NCBI GenBank assembly: GCA_934675465.1
Contig: CAKUQM010000001.1
Coordinates: forward strand, 31,238 to 95,237
DNA: 64,000 nucleotides
From: an uncultured Erysipelotrichaceae bacterium
GTDB lineage: Bacteria; Bacillota_I; Bacilli_A; Erysipelotrichales; Erysipelotrichaceae
Reading direction: 5' to 3'
This document shows positions 39,246 to 49,166 of this stretch, one piece after another; position 1 is the first letter of the stretch; each line of letters begins with the position of its first letter. Under the pieces are notes generated by a model. It made no database searches and was not told where the DNA came from. It worked only from the letters and a program-made list of their open reading frames with translations. A program made the translations under genes and the position numbers.

Positions 39246-39912
39246 AATACTTCAAATAAATAATCTTGATTATTATTATCAAGATGGACAAAACACAAGA
39301 ACCATATTCAACAATCTTAATTATGGTTTTGAAAAAGGTAAGTTTTATTCAATAGTAGGTGAATCGGGTTCTGGAAAAACAACTTTGTTAATACTTCTTG
39401 CTGGACTAGATGAGCCAAAAAAAGGTCAAATTCTTTTCAATGGCGAAAACATTAAAGAAATTGGCTACGACAACTACCATAGAAGAAACGTTCAAATTAT
39501 CTTTCAAAATTATAATTTGTTAAATTATTTAAATGCTTACGATAATGTCTTAACTGCCATTTCAATTTCTGATCCAAAAAGAAAAATTAGCAAGGAGATG
39601 TTAGACGAATATCTAAATACATTCGGTATCGACAAGACAAAAGCTAACCGAAAAGTAAATAAATTATCAGGTGGTGAACAACAACGTGTTGCGATTGCTC
39701 GTGCCATTGCCTGTAATGGTGAAATAATACTAGCCGATGAACCAACAGGAAACCTAGACTACGATACTTCCTTAGCCATTATGAAACTATTTAGGCAATT
39801 AGTTGATGACTATGGCAAGACAGTTATTATGGTTACCCACAACAAAGAGCTGGCCAAGATGACTGATACCATTATCCATATAGATCAAAGAAACAAGAAC
39901 ATTTATGAATAA
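39238..39912 (+). CDS. ABC transporter ATPase, MacB/LolD type
   Basis: A 224-residue ATPase that powers the two permeases. Walker A GESGSGKTT, Q-loop QIIFQNYNLL, signature LSGGEQQRVAIARAIA, Walker B IILADEPTGNLD and the switch histidine in MVTHNKE are all present. Overlaps with both neighbours through ATGAATAA, so all three are translationally coupled. Confidence 0.95.
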   Translation: MNKILQINNLDYYYQDGQNTRTIFNNLNYGFEKGKFYSIVGESGSGKTTLLILLAGLDEPKKGQILFNGENIKEIGYDNYHRRNVQIIFQNYNLLNYLNAYDNVLTAISISDPKRKISKEMLDEYLNTFGIDKTKANRKVNKLSGGEQQRVAIARAIACNGEIILADEPTGNLDYDTSLAIMKLFRQLVDDYGKTVIMVTHNKELAKMTDTIIHIDQRNKNIYE

Positions 39913-41272
39913 GCATTATTTTAAAAGAATACTCATATCAATCGCAACAAGAAGAAAGGATTCTCTTTTATTACTTTTAATTATCTTTATAATGAGTTTT
40001 TTTGTTATTGTATCCATCAGCATTTCTAGACTAGGTCACAACATATCATCCACTGTGCTAAGTTCAATGAACATGAACATTTATATTCAAAATTTAGAAA
40101 TTGAACAAATAAAAGTTAAAGGTTTTGGTGCTCTGGTAAATAAAACATTAATTAATCTAGAAGATAATATCAAAGAATTAGCCGAAAAAGAGGAAGCGAA
40201 TTTTGAAATTTCTTACAGTAGTCAATTTAATACGAATTTTTATTATGCTCATATGGAAGATGACTATCCAAACGGTTTTGATGGATTCTATGACACACTT
40301 GTATATAGTGGCACAGGTATAGATGCATTTAACGAAGATGGTTTAACTATCACAAAGGGTAGATACTTTAATGAAAACGAAGAAATGGCCGCACTCATTT
40401 TAAACAACACCTATATTAATAATGAAAAAGTGAATATTGGAGACATTCTTTCAATCAAAATAAACAATAGAATTTACGATTATCCAGTAGTAGGACTATT
40501 TGAAATTGATTATTCAAACAATACCATCAATAATAAAAAATTCTATAACGATGCAAAAGTTATCCTTTCTAAAAACAGTATGTTACAGCTATGCAATGAT
40601 GCTAATATTGCGCCAAATATTTCTAGATTGGATTTTTCCTTTAAAAATGGATACCGCTATGAAGTATTAAAGGGCGAACTAGAAGAATGTATTCACGATA
40701 CCATAAGAACAACTAGATTAAACGGAAGGCTTAAGAACAACTATATAGAATCAAACTATGATGAATATAAAAAACTAGTAGCGCCTTCTAATAATATGTC
40801 GATTCTTTATTCTATAATTTCAATAATCGTTTCTTTCATCGGTTGTTTATTGCTTATAAATATCATTGTCTTTTTAAACGACAAAAGACTTAAAGAATTT
40901 GCTATCTTACAATCTCTTGGACAAAGTAAAATATTGTCGATTATATCGTTCGCGATAGAAATCTTAATAATAGCCAACATCGCTATCACCATAGCTATAC
41001 CAATAGGTATTAAAACAGCAAAAAATAGTTCCAATGAATTAATTAGAGAAAACCTTAAGATACAAGATAGACTAGCCTATATTAATAATAATCAAGAAGA
41101 CATTGATATCTTTAAACAACAAAGTGAAATCTATAAAAACTACACTATAAGTATTGCTAGCGAAGACATACTCATTATCTATGTTGTAATTAATGGCCTA
41201 GTATTGCTTTCTTGCTTATATGTATTTATTTCTATTTCTAAAATTAGACCAAGAATATTGTTGACAAAATAG
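39905..41272 (+). CDS. FtsX-like ABC permease 2
   Basis: A 455-residue relative of permease 1 with the same plan: N-terminal helix (residues 18-38), extracellular domain of about 270 residues and three C-terminal helices. FAILQSLGQSKILSIISF repeats the SLGQSK coupling motif of permease 1, so one probably arose by duplication. With the ATPase it should form a heterodimeric exporter. It ends the operon, followed by a terminator. Confidence 0.85.
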   Translation: MNKHYFKRILISIATRRKDSLLLLLIIFIMSFFVIVSISISRLGHNISSTVLSSMNMNIYIQNLEIEQIKVKGFGALVNKTLINLEDNIKELAEKEEANFEISYSSQFNTNFYYAHMEDDYPNGFDGFYDTLVYSGTGIDAFNEDGLTITKGRYFNENEEMAALILNNTYINNEKVNIGDILSIKINNRIYDYPVVGLFEIDYSNNTINNKKFYNDAKVILSKNSMLQLCNDANIAPNISRLDFSFKNGYRYEVLKGELEECIHDTIRTTRLNGRLKNNYIESNYDEYKKLVAPSNNMSILYSIISIIVSFIGCLLLINIIVFLNDKRLKEFAILQSLGQSKILSIISFAIEILIIANIAITIAIPIGIKTAKNSSNELIRENLKIQDRLAYINNNQEDIDIFKQQSEIYKNYTISIASEDILIIYVVINGLVLLSCLYVFISISKIRPRILLTK

Positions 41273-41304
41273 TCTACTCAATACTAAAGAAATTAGAAAA
41301 CACT

Positions 41305-41347
41305 AAAATGGCTGAAACCCTGTTTAAAGAGAATCAGCCATTTTTTA
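41305..41347 (+). terminator. Terminator of the secreted-protein/ABC operon
   Basis: AAAATGGCTGA and TCAGCCATTTT pair perfectly around an 18-base loop, followed by TTTATTG. Confidence 0.85.
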
Positions 41348-41360
41348 TTGTCTCCAAAGA

Positions 41361-41394
41361 CAATAAAAATCCTTTCGTAACACAAACCGAAAGG
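41361..41394 (-). terminator. Second minus-strand terminator downstream of glgB
   Basis: CCTTTCG and CGAAAGG form a seven-pair stem, followed on the minus strand by ATTTTTATTG. It backs up the terminator at the glgB stop codon. The region between (41395-41478) shows no gene apart from a six-codon frame I reject. Confidence 0.6.
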
Positions 41395-41478
41395 ATAGCC
41401 CAATAGTTCTTTTAGTAGTTAACAATAAATTTAGAAACCAGGAGGAACCATTAAGCTCATTTAAATTTTACCACACAC

Positions 41479-41510
41479 ACAAAAAGAAGCGCTATTATTA
41501 CGCTTCTTTC
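41479..41510 (-). terminator. Terminator overlapping the glgB stop codon
   Basis: AAGAAGCG and CGCTTCTT flank a short AT loop and are followed on the minus strand by TTTGTGTG. The stem contains the last codons of glgB. Confidence 0.7.
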
Positions 41511-43480
41511 TTAGTTTTAGTCTTTGTTGTAGCCTTTTTTACCGCACTCTTTTTAGAAGGAGCTGGCTCTTTCTTAGCTCTTGTAGTCTTAGTAGAAGTA
41601 GTCTTCTTAACAGAAGTTGCCTTCTTCACTTTACCTTCAACCTTGGTTCTTTTCTTTACTGTTGGCTTTTTAAGTTTAGTCTTTAGCACAATACCTGCAA
41701 ATGGGGCAACAGTTAGCTTAATACTATTATCTAGCTTATGGAAAGGTTCAGCCTTAGATCTGATTGCCTTGGCATTAACTTGACCACAACCACCATACTT
41801 CTCAGCTTCAGAGTTAATAACCTCAGTATATGTACCAGCATAAGGTACACCAATTTGATAATTTGTATAGGCATTAGGAGTATTGTTAAGCAATGTAATG
41901 AAACAATAATCCTCATCATAACGATAATAGATATAAACAGATTGTTCCGCATTATCCGCATCAATCCACTTAAAGTAAGTAGGATCATAATCATACTTAG
42001 AGAAAGTATCATACTCACTATACATATGAGATAATTCCTTAACCAATAGCTTAAAGCCATTATGTAAAGGATAATCTAACAAGAACCAGTCAAGTTCCTT
42101 GTTCTCATCAAATTCTCTAATAGTCGCAATATCATTGCCCATGAAATTAAGCTTCTTACCAGGATGAGTATACATATATACATATAAGTTACGACATTGT
42201 TTAAACTTATCCTCATAAGTACCCCACATCTTATCAACAATAGTCTTCTTAGAATGAACTACCTCATCATGAGAGAAAGGTAATAAGAATCTCTCAGAAT
42301 AGAAATAAGCCATAGAGAAAGTTAAATCATTATGATGATACTTACGATAAATTGGATCCATCGCATAATATCTTAATGTATCATTCATCCAACCCAAGTC
42401 CCACTTATAGTCAAAACCTAGACCACCATCTTCAACTTTTCTAGTTACATTAGGGAAGTCAGTAGAATCTTCCGCAATCAACATACAATTAGGATGTAAA
42501 TCCTTTAAATGATAATTGATACGTTTCACAAAACTTTGACCAGCAACATTCTCACCCAAGTCTCTATTACCATGATGATAAATGAAATGAGAAACCGCAT
42601 CAAATCTTAAACCATCAATATGATATCTATCAATAAAGAAATTAGCTGAAGACATCAAATAAGAAACTACTGGACCACTTGCTAAGTCAAAGCACATAGT
42701 ACCCCAATCAGAATGAGCCAAATGATATTCTCTATATTCGTAACATGGTTCAAAATCATAATTAATCAAACCATAACCATCATTCGCAAAATGCATAAAC
42801 ACAACATCAAGAATTACCCCAATATTATTCTTATGACACTCATTAATTAAATCCATCAAATCATAAGGAGTTCCATATCTACTAGTAGATGCGAAGAAAC
42901 CTAAACTTTGATAACCCCATGAACCATCAAAAGGATATTCAAAGATTGGCATTAATTCTAGATGAGTATAACCCATGTCCTTTAAATAAGGAACAAGATC
43001 ATCCTTAACTAGACGATAAGTCTCAAATTCATTTTCATATTTCTTGAAACCACCCAAATGACACTCATAAATATTAATCTTCTCACCATAATTATTTGTT
43101 TGTTTCTTCTTATATGCATCATCAGAGAAAGTATAATAATCCAAATCATACATTACAGAAGCAGTACTTGGTCTTCTCTCACATCTATAAGAATATGGAT
43201 CAAACTTATCAATCCAATAAGTATCATTCTTATAAATACGATAACGATAAGAATAAATTGGCTCCATATCAGGAATAAAACCTTGCCAAACACCTCTTTC
43301 ATCAATTCTTTCCATAGGATAAAGACAAGTAAAATTATCCTTAGAAGTAAATACTTCTACCTTATGTGCATGAGGAGCCCAAACAGTAAACTCCATACCA
43401 CCATCCTTGATATGAGAACCAAAAAGTTTGTAAGCCTCTAATTCATAACCCTCAAAAAATTTGTCATACTTTTTTAACAT
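41498..43480 (-). CDS. glgB: Glycogen branching enzyme with Lys-rich tail
   Basis: Creates alpha-1,6 branches in glycogen. Residues 15-110 are a CBM48 domain (FTVWAPHAHKVEVF). The GH13 barrel carries GVILDVVFMHF, GLRFDAVSHF with the nucleophile aspartate, LIAEDSTD with the catalytic glutamate, and LPFSHDEVVHSK. After about residue 600 comes an unusual tail of some 60 residues, rich in Lys, Thr, Ala (VKKATSVKKTTSTKTTRAKK) that resembles histone H1-like tails; this is not normal for GlgB. It overlaps glgA by 17 bp and ends the operon glgC-glgD-glgA-glgB. Confidence 0.96.
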   Translation of the reverse strand: MLKKYDKFFEGYELEAYKLFGSHIKDGGMEFTVWAPHAHKVEVFTSKDNFTCLYPMERIDERGVWQGFIPDMEPIYSYRYRIYKNDTYWIDKFDPYSYRCERRPSTASVMYDLDYYTFSDDAYKKKQTNNYGEKINIYECHLGGFKKYENEFETYRLVKDDLVPYLKDMGYTHLELMPIFEYPFDGSWGYQSLGFFASTSRYGTPYDLMDLINECHKNNIGVILDVVFMHFANDGYGLINYDFEPCYEYREYHLAHSDWGTMCFDLASGPVVSYLMSSANFFIDRYHIDGLRFDAVSHFIYHHGNRDLGENVAGQSFVKRINYHLKDLHPNCMLIAEDSTDFPNVTRKVEDGGLGFDYKWDLGWMNDTLRYYAMDPIYRKYHHNDLTFSMAYFYSERFLLPFSHDEVVHSKKTIVDKMWGTYEDKFKQCRNLYVYMYTHPGKKLNFMGNDIATIREFDENKELDWFLLDYPLHNGFKLLVKELSHMYSEYDTFSKYDYDPTYFKWIDADNAEQSVYIYYRYDEDYCFITLLNNTPNAYTNYQIGVPYAGTYTEVINSEAEKYGGCGQVNAKAIRSKAEPFHKLDNSIKLTVAPFAGIVLKTKLKKPTVKKRTKVEGKVKKATSVKKTTSTKTTRAKKEPAPSKKSAVKKATTKTKTKKEA

Positions 43481-44906
43481 GTTTCAATACCTCATCATAT
43501 AGTTTTTCATATTTCAAAGAAACAGTCTTAAATGAAGAATCATACTTCATTGCGTTTCTTATTAACATCTTATAATCCTTTTGATTATCGAAATATTGAC
43601 GATATGCATAATTAAACACAATCATCATATCCAAAGAATTAAATGGGGTAAACGAGAAACCTCTACCCGTTTTTTCATACTCATTATATGGCTCCACAGT
43701 CTCCAGTAAGCCACCTGTTTCCCTTACAAGAGGAAGTGTACCATAACGCATTGCGATTAACTGTGAAAGACCACATGGTTCAAACAAAGAAGGCATCAAC
43801 ATTAAATCACAAGCCGCATATACCTTATGAGCTAGTTCCTCATTATAGACACAGAAATAACGAACACGACTTGGATACTCTTTCTCCATTATCCTAAAGG
43901 CATATTCATACTTACTCTCACCTGAGCCAATAATAACTAGCTTAACCTTCTTTCTTAAGATTTGATGATAAACATTCAACAACAAGTCAAAACCTTTTTG
44001 ATTAGTAAGACGCGAAATAATACCAACCAACATATCACCATTATCCTCAAGACCTATATCCTCAAGTAGTGCCTTCTTATTAAAAGCCTTACCCTTTAAA
44101 TAATTGCTGACACTATACTTCTTATATAAATATTCATCCCTACTTGGATCAAACAAGTCATAATCAATGCCATTTGTAATCCCAACAATATCATCCTTAC
44201 GATATCTTAATACCTGATCTAATCCTTGTCCTGAATATCCATTTAAAATCTCAGCAGCATATACCGAAGAAACAGTTGTAATCTTATCGGCAGTACAGAT
44301 ACCAATCTTCATGAAATTAAGTTCATCATTAAATCTTAAAGTACCATCAGTCCAATACTTATCATCAATCTCTAAATATTTGTAATAACGCTTACTATAA
44401 GATCCTTGATAAATAAGATTATGGATTGTATAAATAAATTTTATTTTGTCTATAGCCTTAATATTGTTGTAACGATACTTGCATAACGCAGGAATCAAAG
44501 CCGTATGATAATCATTACAATGAATAATCTCAGGATACTTCTTTAATTCAACCATAAATTCGATTACGGCAATACTAAAAAACATGAAACGCAAAACGTC
44601 ATCATCATAGCCATAAACATCTGATCTATTAAAATACTTATCATTCTCAATGAAATAATAAGTAACACCTTCATTGTCAAGTGTATAAAGATTTGCTTCA
44701 TCGATTGATGAAGCAAATCTAATATTGATTGTTTTAACTAAAGATAACTTATCTAAATAATTATCCTTAATAAGTTTATGCAAAGGTAAAACGACACTGA
44801 CATTATACTTGTCTATCGCCTTAGGTAATGCATAAGCTACATCAGCTAGACCGCCAGTTTTGATAAAAGGTAATGATTCGTACGCAACGTACAATACCTT
44901 CTTCAT
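43464..44906 (-). CDS. glgA: Glycogen synthase (ADP-glucose type)
   Basis: A GT5 enzyme of 480 residues that extends alpha-1,4 glucan from ADP-glucose. It begins KKVLYVAYESLPFIKTGGLADV, with KTGGL binding the ADP-glucose, and has FIYTIHNLIYQGSY, TVSSVYAAEIL, GITNGIDYDLFDPSRD, VGIISRLTNQKGFDLL, MPSLFEPCGLSQLIAMRYGTLPLVRETGGL. It starts directly after glgD (adjacent bases) and overlaps glgB. Confidence 0.97.
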   Translation of the reverse strand: MKKVLYVAYESLPFIKTGGLADVAYALPKAIDKYNVSVVLPLHKLIKDNYLDKLSLVKTINIRFASSIDEANLYTLDNEGVTYYFIENDKYFNRSDVYGYDDDVLRFMFFSIAVIEFMVELKKYPEIIHCNDYHTALIPALCKYRYNNIKAIDKIKFIYTIHNLIYQGSYSKRYYKYLEIDDKYWTDGTLRFNDELNFMKIGICTADKITTVSSVYAAEILNGYSGQGLDQVLRYRKDDIVGITNGIDYDLFDPSRDEYLYKKYSVSNYLKGKAFNKKALLEDIGLEDNGDMLVGIISRLTNQKGFDLLLNVYHQILRKKVKLVIIGSGESKYEYAFRIMEKEYPSRVRYFCVYNEELAHKVYAACDLMLMPSLFEPCGLSQLIAMRYGTLPLVRETGGLLETVEPYNEYEKTGRGFSFTPFNSLDMMIVFNYAYRQYFDNQKDYKMLIRNAMKYDSSFKTVSLKYEKLYDEVLKHVKKV

Positions 44907-46022
44907 CTAGATACGGTCTCCCCTTTTAACATATAGAGGTGCATGTTCGCTGCCATTTAAGGCCTTAATATGAGTTACAATCGCAAGTCTATCTACAACA
45001 CACTTATCCATCTTAACATTCTTATTAATAAGAGCATCAGGCATGATAATACTATCCTTAATTACAGCACCCTCTTTAACTACTACATTTCTACCAATAA
45101 CACAATTCTCAACAGTACCCTCAATGATACAACCATTACCAACTACACAATTAGAAACATTAGAAGTCTTTGTATAAGTTGTTGGACAAGTATCATTAGT
45201 AGCTGTATAAATAGGCCAATCATCACTAAAGATATTAGACAATTCCTTTTCGTTCTTAATATCCATACTAGCCTTATAATATGAATTCAAAGTTGAAATA
45301 CAAGCAGCATAACCAGTATGTAAATAACCACCAATCTTAAATACATCCAAACCATCAGCGATAATATCACTTAATGAATATAAAGAAGATGTAGATAAAG
45401 CCGCATAAATCATATCGATGAAAATCTTCTTAGACATGATATAAGTCTCGAGTGAAACCTTAGCGCGCTTACCTTTACCTAGATTCTTATCAATATTTGT
45501 GATTACCTTATTCTCATCAATATCCAAAGTATCACACATTAAGAAATCTTCATTAGCTGTATTTACATTTTGATATAAAACAGTAATATCATTCTTAGAC
45601 TCAATATGATAATCAAGCATCTTAGAGAAATCTTGAACATAAATGAAATGAGAAGGAGCCAAAATTACATAAGGTGAATTGTCTTCCTCAAAATACTTCA
45701 AATTAGCCATCAAACTAGCTACATCAGTATTATAAATTTCATTAGGAATAGGCTTCTCACCATGAAGAATTCTAATATGACCTCTTTTAGTATTGATATT
45801 ATAATCAGTGCGCTGAATATGTTGAATAGTAGAACGAGGTCTATTCTTAACCTGTACTTCAATATTATTAACGCCAGAATTTGTTAAATTAGATAAGATA
45901 AAGTCAATAATACGATATCTACCCATAAAAGAAGTAGCTGAAATTGGACGATAATCTTCAATTCCTTCTACATGAACATAACTTGGTTCAATATTAATGA
46001 TACCTAAAGCTCTCTTACTCAT
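44907..46022 (-). CDS. glgD: Glucose-1-phosphate adenylyltransferase subunit GlgD
   Basis: A 371-residue regulatory or modulating subunit of ADP-glucose pyrophosphorylase in Firmicutes, working with GlgC. It has the nucleotidyltransferase core in altered form (RPISATSFMGRYRIIDFILSNLTNSG) and lacks the GGxGSRL phosphate loop that GlgC has, consistent with a non-catalytic partner. C-terminal left-handed helix repeats are present (IEGTVENCVIGRNVVVKEGAVIKDSIIM). The ATG overlaps the glgC stop codon. Confidence 0.95.
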   Translation of the reverse strand: MSKRALGIINIEPSYVHVEGIEDYRPISATSFMGRYRIIDFILSNLTNSGVNNIEVQVKNRPRSTIQHIQRTDYNINTKRGHIRILHGEKPIPNEIYNTDVASLMANLKYFEEDNSPYVILAPSHFIYVQDFSKMLDYHIESKNDITVLYQNVNTANEDFLMCDTLDIDENKVITNIDKNLGKGKRAKVSLETYIMSKKIFIDMIYAALSTSSLYSLSDIIADGLDVFKIGGYLHTGYAACISTLNSYYKASMDIKNEKELSNIFSDDWPIYTATNDTCPTTYTKTSNVSNCVVGNGCIIEGTVENCVIGRNVVVKEGAVIKDSIIMPDALINKNVKMDKCVVDRLAIVTHIKALNGSEHAPLYVKRGDRI

Positions 46023-47164
46023 TATTCAACCTCACTTACTACTTTTTTAGTAACCAAAAGAATCTTATCTGACTTAGGATCGCCAAGAGTCACACCATCA
46101 GGAATCTTAACGCCATCTTGTACAAGACATCTATTCAAATGAACATTCTTGCCAACTTTTACATCATTCATGATTACAGTATCCTTAACAACAGCACCCT
46201 CAGAAATCTTAGAATTTGTGAAAAGTACTGAATGCTCTACCTCACCATCAACAACACAACCCTGAGTAATATAAGCATTCTTAACCTTAGCCTTAGAACT
46301 AATAAGTTGTGGAGTAGCCAACGCATCAGATGTATAAATCTTCCACTCATTATCATATAAATTCAATTCACTTGTATGATCCAACAAGTCCATATTAGCT
46401 TCCCAAAGAGAATCGATAGTACCAACATCCTTCCAATAACCCTTGAAACGATAAGCTTGTAACTTCAAACCAGCGGCCAAATAAGCAGGAATAATATCCT
46501 TACCAAAGTCATGATTAGACTCATTATTCTTCTCATCTGCCTTTAGATACTTTCTTAAAGTCTTATAAGAGAAAATATAAACGCCCATTGAGGCTAAGTT
46601 AGACTTAGGATTAGCAGGCTTCTCCTCAAACTCAACAATCTCATCAGTATCATTACAATTCATAATACCGAAACGACTTGCTTCCTTCATAGGAACTTCC
46701 ATAACCGCAATAGTAGCCTCAGCCTTAGTCTCAATATGCTTAGCCAACATCCTCTCATAATTCATCTTATAGATGTGGTCACCTGAAAGAATCAATACAT
46801 ATTCAGGATCAGCATCATCCAAGAAATCGATATTCTGGGTAATCGCATCAGCAGTACCACGATAAACATCTAGATTAGATTCATCTTTTTCTCTTGGAGA
46901 TAAAGCATAAACGCCACCACCATTCATATCAAGACCCCATGTATGTTCATGAGAAACATAAGATCCAAGTAATGTTGATTCATACTGCAACAAAACACCA
47001 ACAGTCTTAATATTAGAGTTAGCACAGTTTGAAAGCGCAAAATCGATAATACGATACTTACCACCAAAATGGACAGCAGGCTTAGCGACTGTCTTAGTTA
47101 AATCAAACAATCTTGAACCTCTGCCTCCAGCAAGTATCATCGCAACCATTGAATTATTATTCAT
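46022..47164 (-). CDS. glgC: Glucose-1-phosphate adenylyltransferase, catalytic subunit
   Basis: Makes ADP-glucose from ATP and glucose 1-phosphate, the committed step. The 380 residues show the pyrophosphate-binding loop [57 protein letters not shown] and [16 protein letters not shown]. First gene of the glg operon; its promoter (TATAAT on the minus strand near 47190) is overlapped by a cre-like site. Ribosome binding site GAGGGG. Confidence 0.97.
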   Translation of the reverse strand: MNNNSMVAMILAGGRGSRLFDLTKTVAKPAVHFGGKYRIIDFALSNCANSNIKTVGVLLQYESTLLGSYVSHEHTWGLDMNGGGVYALSPREKDESNLDVYRGTADAITQNIDFLDDADPEYVLILSGDHIYKMNYERMLAKHIETKAEATIAVMEVPMKEASRFGIMNCNDTDEIVEFEEKPANPKSNLASMGVYIFSYKTLRKYLKADEKNNESNHDFGKDIIPAYLAAGLKLQAYRFKGYWKDVGTIDSLWEANMDLLDHTSELNLYDNEWKIYTSDALATPQLISSKAKVKNAYITQGCVVDGEVEHSVLFTNSKISEGAVVKDTVIMNDVKVGKNVHLNRCLVQDGVKIPDGVTLGDPKSDKILLVTKKVVSEVE

Positions 47165-47204
47165 AACAACAAATACCCCTCGTATAACTATTATATTACC
47201 AAAT

Positions 47205-47218
47205 GTAAGCGTTTACTA
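47205..47218. promoter_or_regulatory. Catabolite-responsive element (cre) at glgC promoter
   Basis: TGTAAGCGTTTACT matches the cre consensus TGWAANCGNTNWCA at 13 of 14 positions and is nearly palindromic. It lies just upstream of the glgC TATAAT box and next to the pulA stop codon. CcpA binding here would tie glycogen synthesis to sugar supply; whether it activates or represses cannot be judged. Confidence 0.7.
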
Positions 47219-47219
47219 T

Positions 47220-49166
47220 TTATTTAGTTATCAAAATGCTAAAAGCTTTAATTTTTAACACGCTACGTTTGTAATTCACAAAACCACTATCATCAAAAAT
47301 TACTTCATGCTCACTCTCGTCATTATAAACATGATCAAAAATACATGGATTAATATAGATAGTCAAATCCCCTAGTTTATAGATTAAAACCTCATAATAA
47401 TCTATAAATTCAACACTTGTATCTTCCCTAGTAAACTCCTTATAAGTCTTTCTTAAAAGACACAAATCACTAAAATACCTGGCAACATCCAAATAATTAT
47501 TCTTACGATGCCAATCCAACATATTGATACTATCATCCAAATTATAGGTATTATCAATACCATGCTTAGTACGCAAGAACTCCTCACCTGAATTAATAAA
47601 AGGAATACCCCTAGAAATCATCACAAGAGCCATAGACAACTTACAGATTCTTGTCACCATCTTCTCATCATCAAAGAATCTAGATACCTTATCATAAACC
47701 GTATAATTATCATGACACTCGATATAATTAATAGTCTGATTGATATTTAAACCATACTCATAAGAGCCACTCATTACCCTCTTAACACGATCTCTGACAT
47801 CAACATTACCTAGCATATAAGCATTCTTATCATCGATATAGTTTCCTCTAATTGTTCTTCTAAAATCATCATTAAAGAAAGCCACACCTTCAAGCTTATA
47901 AGCATTCTCCTTAATAGCACGATACTCAAAGGGAACAATATCACCCATGTTCCAACCTTCACCATACATCAAGAAATCAGGCTTTAATTCCCTAGCTGTA
48001 TCTCTAATTGCCTCAATAGTCTCAACATCAAGAATACCCATCAAGTCAAAACGATAACCATCTAAATCATAGATATCAATAAAACGCTTAACCAACAGTT
48101 TCAAATATTCTCTTGTAAAGAAAGCCTCAGTCCTCACTTCATTACCACAATATGAGGCATTACCAAGCTTACCATCCTTATATCTAAAGAAATAATAAGG
48201 AAGCATATTAGCTAAATTAAAAGACTTAACATTATAGACATGATTAAACACCACATCAAAAGTAACACCCATACCATATTTATGACATAAGCTAATAAAA
48301 TCTCTCAATTCATTAATCTGTTCATAAGGCTCCTTACCATAACAATAAGCCTGATGAAGACTATTATAGGTCAAAGGATTATAACCCCAGTTATAATCAC
48401 TATGATCTAAATCAAACGCAAAAATAGGCATAAGCTGAACATAAGTTATCCCTAGTTTCTTCAAATAATCAAAGCCAACAGACTCACCATCAAGCCTTGC
48501 CCCCTGTTCACACATGCCCTTAAAAGTTTGAGGATACTTAAAACTCACACTATCACTTGTAAAATCACGAACCGAAGTCTCATAAATAATAGGTGTATCA
48601 ATATGCTTCAAAGGTACCTTATCATACTTTAATTTATTCCTATCTACTACATAAGAATTCTTATGATCCTTATCAGCATAAGAAAAAGGATCAGTAAACG
48701 CATAGACACTTTCCCTTAAAGTAGAATAATGATAAAAGTGACCACTCAAGTTCCTATCAAAAGAAAGCTCAAAAACACCCCTACCTACATAGTTCATCTT
48801 ATGAATGACATTATCAAGATGTAAAATAGCAGTCTTGCTTAAAGGAGACCACAATCTAAAGGTGGTCTTATTACCTTCCACAAAAGAACCTAGTGTATTT
48901 AAATCAACACGATATTCTTCATCAAACCTTTCGGTTTGCACAATAAAACGGAACTTAATCTCAAAAGGAATACCATCAAGAAGAACCATATAACGGTTCA
49001 ACTCATTGAAATCCTCTTCTAAATGAAGATAAACATAATCAACATCATCAGAGATATTAAACTTAACCTCGGTATTATTGACTAGCAATTTTAGATTCTC
49101 AGTCAAAGCCAATTCAGACTTCCTAACACTAATCAAACGATAATCATCTAAATAAAAACTAGCCAT
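47220..49166 (-). CDS. pulA: Pullulanase, type I
   Basis: A debranching enzyme of 648 residues that hydrolyses alpha-1,6 links in glycogen or pullulan. It has an N-terminal beta domain, TTFRLWSPLSKTAIL (CBM48), the type I signature YNWGYNPLTY, GVTFDVVFNHVYN, GYRFDLMGILD with the nucleophile, YGEGWNMGD with the catalytic glutamate, and NYIECHDNYTVYD. There is no signal peptide, so it acts on internal glycogen. It overlaps the HAD phosphatase gene by 8 bp and lies 55 bp upstream of glgC. Confidence 0.95.
   Translation of the reverse strand: MASFYLDDYRLISVRKSELALTENLKLLVNNTEVKFNISDDVDYVYLHLEEDFNELNRYMVLLDGIPFEIKFRFIVQTERFDEEYRVDLNTLGSFVEGNKTTFRLWSPLSKTAILHLDNVIHKMNYVGRGVFELSFDRNLSGHFYHYSTLRESVYAFTDPFSYADKDHKNSYVVDRNKLKYDKVPLKHIDTPIIYETSVRDFTSDSVSFKYPQTFKGMCEQGARLDGESVGFDYLKKLGITYVQLMPIFAFDLDHSDYNWGYNPLTYNSLHQAYCYGKEPYEQINELRDFISLCHKYGMGVTFDVVFNHVYNVKSFNLANMLPYYFFRYKDGKLGNASYCGNEVRTEAFFTREYLKLLVKRFIDIYDLDGYRFDLMGILDVETIEAIRDTARELKPDFLMYGEGWNMGDIVPFEYRAIKENAYKLEGVAFFNDDFRRTIRGNYIDDKNAYMLGNVDVRDRVKRVMSGSYEYGLNINQTINYIECHDNYTVYDKVSRFFDDEKMVTRICKLSMALVMISRGIPFINSGEEFLRTKHGIDNTYNLDDSINMLDWHRKNNYLDVARYFSDLCLLRKTYKEFTREDTSVEFIDYYEVLIYKLGDLTIYINPCIFDHVYNDESEHEVIFDDSGFVNYKRSVLKIKAFSILITK

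Noticed and set aside
41431..41451. Six-codon frame MVPPGF on the minus strand after glgB
   Set aside because: It lies between two terminators with no promoter or target gene downstream; chance is likely.
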